This document shows positions 59,852-64,000 of a stretch of 64,000 bases of DNA, in pieces. The position numbers were made by a program, and so were the translations under genes. Source of the stretch: Deltaproteobacteria bacterium UBA6106 (GTDB taxonomy: Bacteria; Desulfobacterota; Syntrophorhabdia; Syntrophorhabdales; Syntrophorhabdaceae); the NCBI GenBank assembly GCA_002428485.1, contig DIWM01000049.1, positions 9,677-73,676 of the forward strand, given 5' to 3'. Within the stretch, counting starts at the first letter, position 1, and every line of letters starts with the position of its first letter. The notes beneath the pieces were generated by a model. It searched no databases and was not told the DNA's origin. It saw only the letters and a list, made by a program, of their open reading frames with translations.

Positions 59852-59918
59852 AGGAGAAAGGACGATGCCAGCTTATGATCTTTACTGTGAGCCATCAGCT
59901 ATGAGCTATGAGCTAACG
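59826..59918. repeat. GGAGAAAGG and GCTATGAG words after acpS
   Basis: gaggagaaaggataaaggagaaagg (59835-59859), then gagccatcagctatgagctatgagcta (59888-59914). The gap of 75 bases holds nothing else. Confidence 0.65.
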
Positions 59919-59926
59919 ATCAGGAG

Positions 59927-61510
59927 GTGGTCATGAAGATACTCTCGCCGGAGAGGATGGCGAAGTACGATGAATATTCCATAAAGACATGGGGGATCCC
60001 TTCCGCGGTGCTCATGGAGAACGCAGGCCGGAATACATACAGGCTCATGAAGGAACGATATCTGCATAACGCCGGGGCCATTGCCGTCATATGCGGCCGG
60101 GGAAATAACGGTGGCGACGGGTTTGTCATATCGAGATATGCCCTGCGAGATGGCTTCCGGACAACGGTTTTTCTTGCCGGCAAAAGGAATGAACTGAAAG
60201 GCGACGCCGCGCTCAATATGGAGCTCTATGTGTCGATCGGCGGAGAGGTCGTTGAATGCGCAACAAAGGGCATGGATGCGCTGAAAAAAGGCATAGGGGA
60301 GGCCGATATCCTGGTGGATGCTATCTTCGGCACAGGACTTTCGAAGGAAACGGCGGGAAACGAGAAGCTCGCCATAGAGGCGATGAACGGTTCCGGGAAG
60401 CCCATTATCTCCGTCGATATCCCCTCGGGCATCGACGGAAAGACGGGGTTGCCGCTCGGCGCCGCGGTACGGGCGACCCACACGTTTACCTACGGGTATC
60501 CGAAACTGGGGCAGGTGCTTTATCCGGGCGCGTACCATTCCGGCAAACTGACGGTTATTGACATCTCCATTCCTGAGTTCATAGAAGATACAATCGGCAT
60601 CGACGGCATTGTCGCAGACGGAGCGATGCTGCGGGGATTCATACGGGAAAGGCTGCCGTGGTCCCACAAAGGGACCTTCGGCCATGTTGTGGTGATTGCC
60701 GGGTCAACAGGTAAGACCGGAGCCGCCCACATGGCTTCACTGGCTGCGCTGAAGGTAGGGGCGGGCCTTGTTACGCTCATCATTCCGGAGAGCTTGAACA
60801 GTATTATGGAGGCCAAGCTGACGGAGGTGATGACATATCCCGTAAAGGACAAAGGGAAAGGCTGCCTGCCTCTCTCGGCATACAAAGAGATCGCGGATTT
60901 TATTGAGGACAAAGATGTTGTCGTCATGGGGCCGGGACTTTCACAGGACAGGGGAACGATGGATCTCGTGAGGAAACTGCACAGGAACGTGAAGAAGCCT
61001 TTTGTGATCGATGCCGACGGGATCAACGCATTCCAGAGCAGCCCTGATATGATCAGGACATCGAAGCACGAGGCTGTCTTTACGCCCCACCCCGGCGAAC
61101 TGGCGCGCATCATGGGTGTTACGCCGCAGGCTGTCAATGCCGGCAGGATAGGGACAGGGAGGTCCTTTACGGACAAATACGGCGTCCACCTCCTCCTGAA
61201 AGGGGCGCGGAGCATCCTTTTCAGTCCCGGCGGAGAGATAATCATCAACCCCACCGGCAACCCCGCCCTCGCGAAAGGCGGGAGCGGCGACATACTGACG
61301 GGATTTATCGGGGGTTTTGTCGCACAGGGCTATTCGCTGACGGAGGCAACGGTATTAGCCGCCTATATCCATGGCTATATCGCTGACACGTGGGCCGGGA
61401 AAGGCGTTGATATCGACATGCTCGCCTGCGACCTCCTTGACGGAATAGGGAAGGCGATTCAGGAAATCAGGGATGGAAAGGACAGAGTATATATCGAGAA
61501 GTCCCTCTGA
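59927..61510 (+). CDS. nnr: Bifunctional NAD(P)HX epimerase/dehydratase
   Basis: 527 residues. N-terminal epimerase: AVLMENAGRNTYRL, GRGNNGGDGFVISRYALRD and DAIFGTGLSKE. C-terminal ribokinase-like dehydratase: VVIAGSTGKTGAAHMASLAALKVGAGLVTL, DADGINAF, TPHPGELARI and AKGGSGDILTGFIGG. Repairs hydrated NAD(P)H. AGGAGGTGGTC site, GTG start possible at 59927. Overlaps tsaE by 38 bases. Confidence 0.95.
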   Translation: MVMKILSPERMAKYDEYSIKTWGIPSAVLMENAGRNTYRLMKERYLHNAGAIAVICGRGNNGGDGFVISRYALRDGFRTTVFLAGKRNELKGDAALNMELYVSIGGEVVECATKGMDALKKGIGEADILVDAIFGTGLSKETAGNEKLAIEAMNGSGKPIISVDIPSGIDGKTGLPLGAAVRATHTFTYGYPKLGQVLYPGAYHSGKLTVIDISIPEFIEDTIGIDGIVADGAMLRGFIRERLPWSHKGTFGHVVVIAGSTGKTGAAHMASLAALKVGAGLVTLIIPESLNSIMEAKLTEVMTYPVKDKGKGCLPLSAYKEIADFIEDKDVVVMGPGLSQDRGTMDLVRKLHRNVKKPFVIDADGINAFQSSPDMIRTSKHEAVFTPHPGELARIMGVTPQAVNAGRIGTGRSFTDKYGVHLLLKGARSILFSPGGEIIINPTGNPALAKGGSGDILTGFIGGFVAQGYSLTEATVLAAYIHGYIADTWAGKGVDIDMLACDLLDGIGKAIQEIRDGKDRVYIEKSL

Positions 61511-61889
61511 GACATGGGATATAGGCGAACGTATCGGGAAAGATGCGAAGCGGGGCGAACTCTATGCCATTTACGGTGAGCTCGGCACAGGCAAAACCCA
61601 GCTTGTCAAGGGCATCGCGCGGGGCCTTGGCATACAGGATTGGCAGTATGTGACAAGCCCGTCCTTTACAATCATGAATGTCTATGAAGGCGACCTCACC
61701 CTTTGCCATGTTGACCTCTACAGGATTGAGGGGTATGATATTGAGAGCCTCAACATTGAAGAGTTTCTTGAGGAAGGCATCGTAGCCGTCGAATGGGCGG
61801 AAAGGGGCACCTGGTGGAACGGCGCCGTCAAGGTTCACATAGACGCCGTCAGTGAAGGAGAGAGAAGGATAATAATAACGAAATCATGA
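61473..61889 (+). CDS. tsaE: tRNA t6A ATPase TsaE
   Basis: 138 residues. Walker A GELGTGKTQLVKGIARGLG, VTSPSFTIMNVYEG, LCHVDLYRIE and AVEWAERG are the family blocks. Works with TsaB/TsaD in t6A formation, which also feeds the MtaB reaction encoded at 36608. The stop (tcaTGA) is at the edge of a repeat hairpin. Confidence 0.94.
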   Translation: MERTEYISRSPSETWDIGERIGKDAKRGELYAIYGELGTGKTQLVKGIARGLGIQDWQYVTSPSFTIMNVYEGDLTLCHVDLYRIEGYDIESLNIEEFLEEGIVAVEWAERGTWWNGAVKVHIDAVSEGERRIIITKS

Positions 61890-61950
61890 GCTGTCAGTGA
61901 TCGGCTTTCAGCAAAAGAAAGCCGGCAGATGATAACTGACGGCTATTTTA
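61889..61950 (+). terminator. Hairpin between tsaE and lysC, terminator-like
   Basis: agctgtcagt / actgacggct outer stem and ggctttc / gaaagcc inner stem, then ATTTTATAT. Made of GCTGTCAGT-type words related to the other repeats; it could end transcription after tsaE. Confidence 0.6.
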
Positions 61951-61966
61951 TATGCGGAGGTAGACA

Positions 61967-63199
61967 ATGCTTATTGTGCAGAAATACGGAGGAACTTCGG
62001 TAGCGAATCCTGAGCGGATCGCCAGTATTGCGAAGAGGATCATACGCTACAGAGAGGAGGACAACGACCTCGTTATTGTGGTCTCTGCCATGGCAGGAGA
62101 GACAGACAGGCTGCTTAACCTGGCGCACAGCATAAGTAAATTTCCTGACGAGAGGGAGCTTGATGTACTTGTCTCTACCGGTGAGCAGGTGGTGTCGGCG
62201 CTGCTCGCGATAACGCTCAAAAACATGCTCTGCGACGCCATGTCCCTTCTGGGACACCAGGCAAGGATCATAACTGATTCAAGTCACACCAAGGCGAGAA
62301 TTTCCCGCATTGAGCAGGACCTGATCGTCTCCGCGCTTAACAAAGGAAAGGTCGTGGTTGTTCCGGGCTTTCAGGGTGTTGATGAAAAGGGCAATATCAC
62401 AACGCTGGGACGGGGCGGTTCGGACACCTCGGCTGTTGCGCTCGCAGCAGCCCTGAACGCGGATGTGTGCGAAATATATACCGATGTGGATGGCGTATAT
62501 ACGGCGGACCCGAATGTCTGTGAAATGGCCAGGAGGCTTGACAAGATCTCCTATGAGGAGATGCTCGAAATGGCGAGCCTTGGAGCGAAGGTGCTGCAGA
62601 TACGATCCGTTGAGTTCGCAAAAAGATACAATGTGCCGATTCTCGTAAAATCTTCCTTCACCGATGGTGAGGGAACACTCGTTTGTAAGGAGGCTGCCGA
62701 CATGGAAAGAATGGAAGTTACAGGTGTCACATATAATAAGAGCGAATCGAAGATCACGGTAAGCAAGGTCCCCGATAAGCCGGGTATCGCATCAAGCATT
62801 TTCAGCGCCCTGTCTGATGCGCAGATAGTGGTCGACGTAATTGTCCAGAATGTGAGCCGCGACAATTTTACCGATATCACCTTTACCGTTGCCCATGCAG
62901 ACGCAAAGAAGGCCTATATGCTCATGGAGGAGATAGCGGGGAAGATCGGCGCCGAGAGGGTAGCTGTCGATGAGAACATCGCCAAGGTATCCATAATCGG
63001 CCTCGGAATGAGGTCGCATGCCGGCGTTGCTTCGAAGATGTTTGCCGTGCTTGCGAAGGAAGGGATCAACATAGAGGCGATCACCACATCGGAGATCAAG
63101 ATATCCTGTGTCATCGAGAAGAAATACGGGGAGCTTGCGGTCCGCGCCCTTCATACCGCATTCGGCCTTGATAGCGGAGCGGTTGAGGAGGAGAAGTGA
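61967..63199 (+). CDS. lysC: Aspartate kinase LysC
   Basis: 410 residues. VQKYGGTSVANPERI start, STGEQVVSALLAI, FQGVDEKGNITTLGRGGSDTSAVALAAAL, then two ACT domains (about 265-330 and 345-400). First step to Lys, Thr, Met and, through aspartate semialdehyde, the homocysteine route of the sulfur cluster. GCGGAGGT site. ATGA-like overlap with the cimA start (GTGA). Confidence 0.96.
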   Translation: MLIVQKYGGTSVANPERIASIAKRIIRYREEDNDLVIVVSAMAGETDRLLNLAHSISKFPDERELDVLVSTGEQVVSALLAITLKNMLCDAMSLLGHQARIITDSSHTKARISRIEQDLIVSALNKGKVVVVPGFQGVDEKGNITTLGRGGSDTSAVALAAALNADVCEIYTDVDGVYTADPNVCEMARRLDKISYEEMLEMASLGAKVLQIRSVEFAKRYNVPILVKSSFTDGEGTLVCKEAADMERMEVTGVTYNKSESKITVSKVPDKPGIASSIFSALSDAQIVVDVIVQNVSRDNFTDITFTVAHADAKKAYMLMEEIAGKIGAERVAVDENIAKVSIIGLGMRSHAGVASKMFAVLAKEGINIEAITTSEIKISCVIEKKYGELAVRALHTAFGLDSGAVEEEK

Positions 63200-64000
63200 G
63201 GGTCGAGTTTTACGACACCACTCTTCGCGATGGCGCCCAGTCCGAGGATATAGCCTTTTCCCTCAACGATAAACTAAGGATCACGGAGAGGCTCGATGAG
63301 TTCGGCATCCATTACATCGAAGGCGGATGGCCAGGATCCAATCCGAAGGACCTCCGGTATTTTAAGGAAGTAAAAAGGCTTCGCCTTAAGACAGCGAAGA
63401 TCGTGGCCTTCAGCAGCACCATCAAGCACAACGTCCGCCCCGAAGAAGATGATATCATGAAGGCAGTTCTGGAGGCCGACACCGGGTGGGTGACCATCGT
63501 CGGCAAAAGCTGGGATCTCCACGTCAGGGATGCGCTGAAGGTGGGCCTTGATGCGAACCTGAGGATGATAGAAAAAACGATCGCTCATCTCAAGAAAAAG
63601 GGAAAACATGTATTGTTCGATGCCGAGCATTTTTTCGACGGATACAAGAGGAACCGAGATTATGCAATGAAGGTGCTCGGCGTCGCCCACGATGCCGGAG
63701 CAGATGCGCTTGTCCTCTGTGACACGAATGGCGGATCCATGCCCTACGAGGTATACGAAACGGTGACGGATGTCAGGAAGGCAATGAAGGCGAAACTCGG
63801 CATCCATACCCACAACGACACAGAGCTTGCGGTTGCGAATACGCTGATGGCAGTACGGGCAGGATGCGAGAACATCCAGGGCACCGTGAACGGCTACGGC
63901 GAGCGGTGCGGCAATGCGAACCTCTGCTCCATCATACCGAACGTTATCCTCAAGATGGGCCACGAAGGCATACCGAAAGAACACCTGAGAAAGCTCCGCG
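63196..64000 (+). CDS. cimA: Citramalate synthase CimA (3' end outside window)
   Basis: GTG at 63196 overlaps the lysC stop; the frame stays open to base 64000 (268 residues seen). RVEFYDTTLRDGAQSEDIAFS start, EGGWPGSNPKDLRYF, HVLFDAEHFFDGYKRN, LCDTNGGSMP and IHTHNDTELAVANTL. The EGGWPGSNPKD form is typical of the CimA group rather than LeuA. Makes citramalate from pyruvate and acetyl-CoA for isoleucine synthesis independent of threonine. Confidence 0.9.
   Translation, partial: MRVEFYDTTLRDGAQSEDIAFSLNDKLRITERLDEFGIHYIEGGWPGSNPKDLRYFKEVKRLRLKTAKIVAFSSTIKHNVRPEEDDIMKAVLEADTGWVTIVGKSWDLHVRDALKVGLDANLRMIEKTIAHLKKKGKHVLFDAEHFFDGYKRNRDYAMKVLGVAHDAGADALVLCDTNGGSMPYEVYETVTDVRKAMKAKLGIHTHNDTELAVANTLMAVRAGCENIQGTVNGYGERCGNANLCSIIPNVILKMGHEGIPKEHLRKLR

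Noticed and set aside
34078..59918. Tandem word repeats as a CRISPR array
   Set aside because: Words are 6-10 bases, imperfect, without regular spacers, and no cas genes are present.

Overview
The window reads as a chromosomal segment of an anaerobic, Gram-negative, Desulfobacterota-like (deltaproteobacterial) bacterium with roughly 50% GC. The basis is gene order (plsX-fabD-fabG-acpP-fabF-rpiB-glyA, then nrdR-ribD-ribE-ribBA-ribH-nusB), a UPF0280 / NIL-ferredoxin / NifS sulfur cluster of the kind seen in strict anaerobes, an iron-sulfur flavoprotein and an acyl-CoA dehydrogenase inside the lipid operon. A syntroph of the Syntrophorhabdus type would fit, but the species cannot be fixed from this sequence. 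There are no rRNA or tRNA genes, transposases, phage genes or CRISPR arrays.

Layout. 1-1753: small secreted proteins (Cys-rich, pentapeptide repeat) and a cyclic-nucleotide-binding protein. 2025-6799: an aspartyl-tRNA synthetase fused to GatC, a GatA homologue lacking the whole amidase catalytic triad, and GatB with an eroded motif. 6822-11494: amino-sugar genes (hexapeptide transferase, GlmM, NagB-like) and an orphan nucleotidyltransferase. 11499-20564: EF-hand protein, seven-PAS hybrid kinase, BKACE enzyme, ketopantoate-reductase-like protein, LapA-like protein and glycerol-1-phosphate dehydrogenase homologue. 20590-21706: a chromatin-like island with a very AT-rich promoter region, an RHH protein, an 18-residue Lys-rich peptide, a leader ORF and HU. 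21802-28586: a tripartite RND efflux operon plus lipoprotein. 28736-33045: sulfatase and a PAS/GAF diguanylate cyclase. 33460-38445: sulfur assimilation and tRNA thiolation (CysE, UPF0280, NIL-ferredoxin, NifS, MtaB), YggT, DUF167. 38789-51732: a long housekeeping run (yceD-rpmF-plsX, fatty-acid synthesis without fabH, rpiB, glyA, dCMP deaminase, nrdR, riboflavin genes, nusB). 51845-64000: NYN nuclease, CBS protein, iron-sulfur flavoprotein, ftsH-folP-cdaA-cdaR-like, pdxJ, acpS, nnrDE, tsaE, lysC and the start of cimA.

Two things stand out. First, the AspRS-GatC / GatA / GatB operon keeps an apparently intact synthetase but has lost every catalytic residue of the amidase. This suggests amidation with free ammonium, a partner amidase elsewhere, or a repurposed complex. 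Second, nearly every intergenic gap holds hairpins built from a small vocabulary of short, imperfectly repeated words (GCTCATAG-, GTAAGGCGT-, GTGAAAGG-, GTTCAAAG-, CCAATAAC- and AAATCCTA-like), plus two longer dispersed elements (142 bp and 106 bp, each in two copies). These words run into gene ends and supply the last codons or the stop codon of at least eight genes. I do not recognise this multi-family repeat system as a named element.
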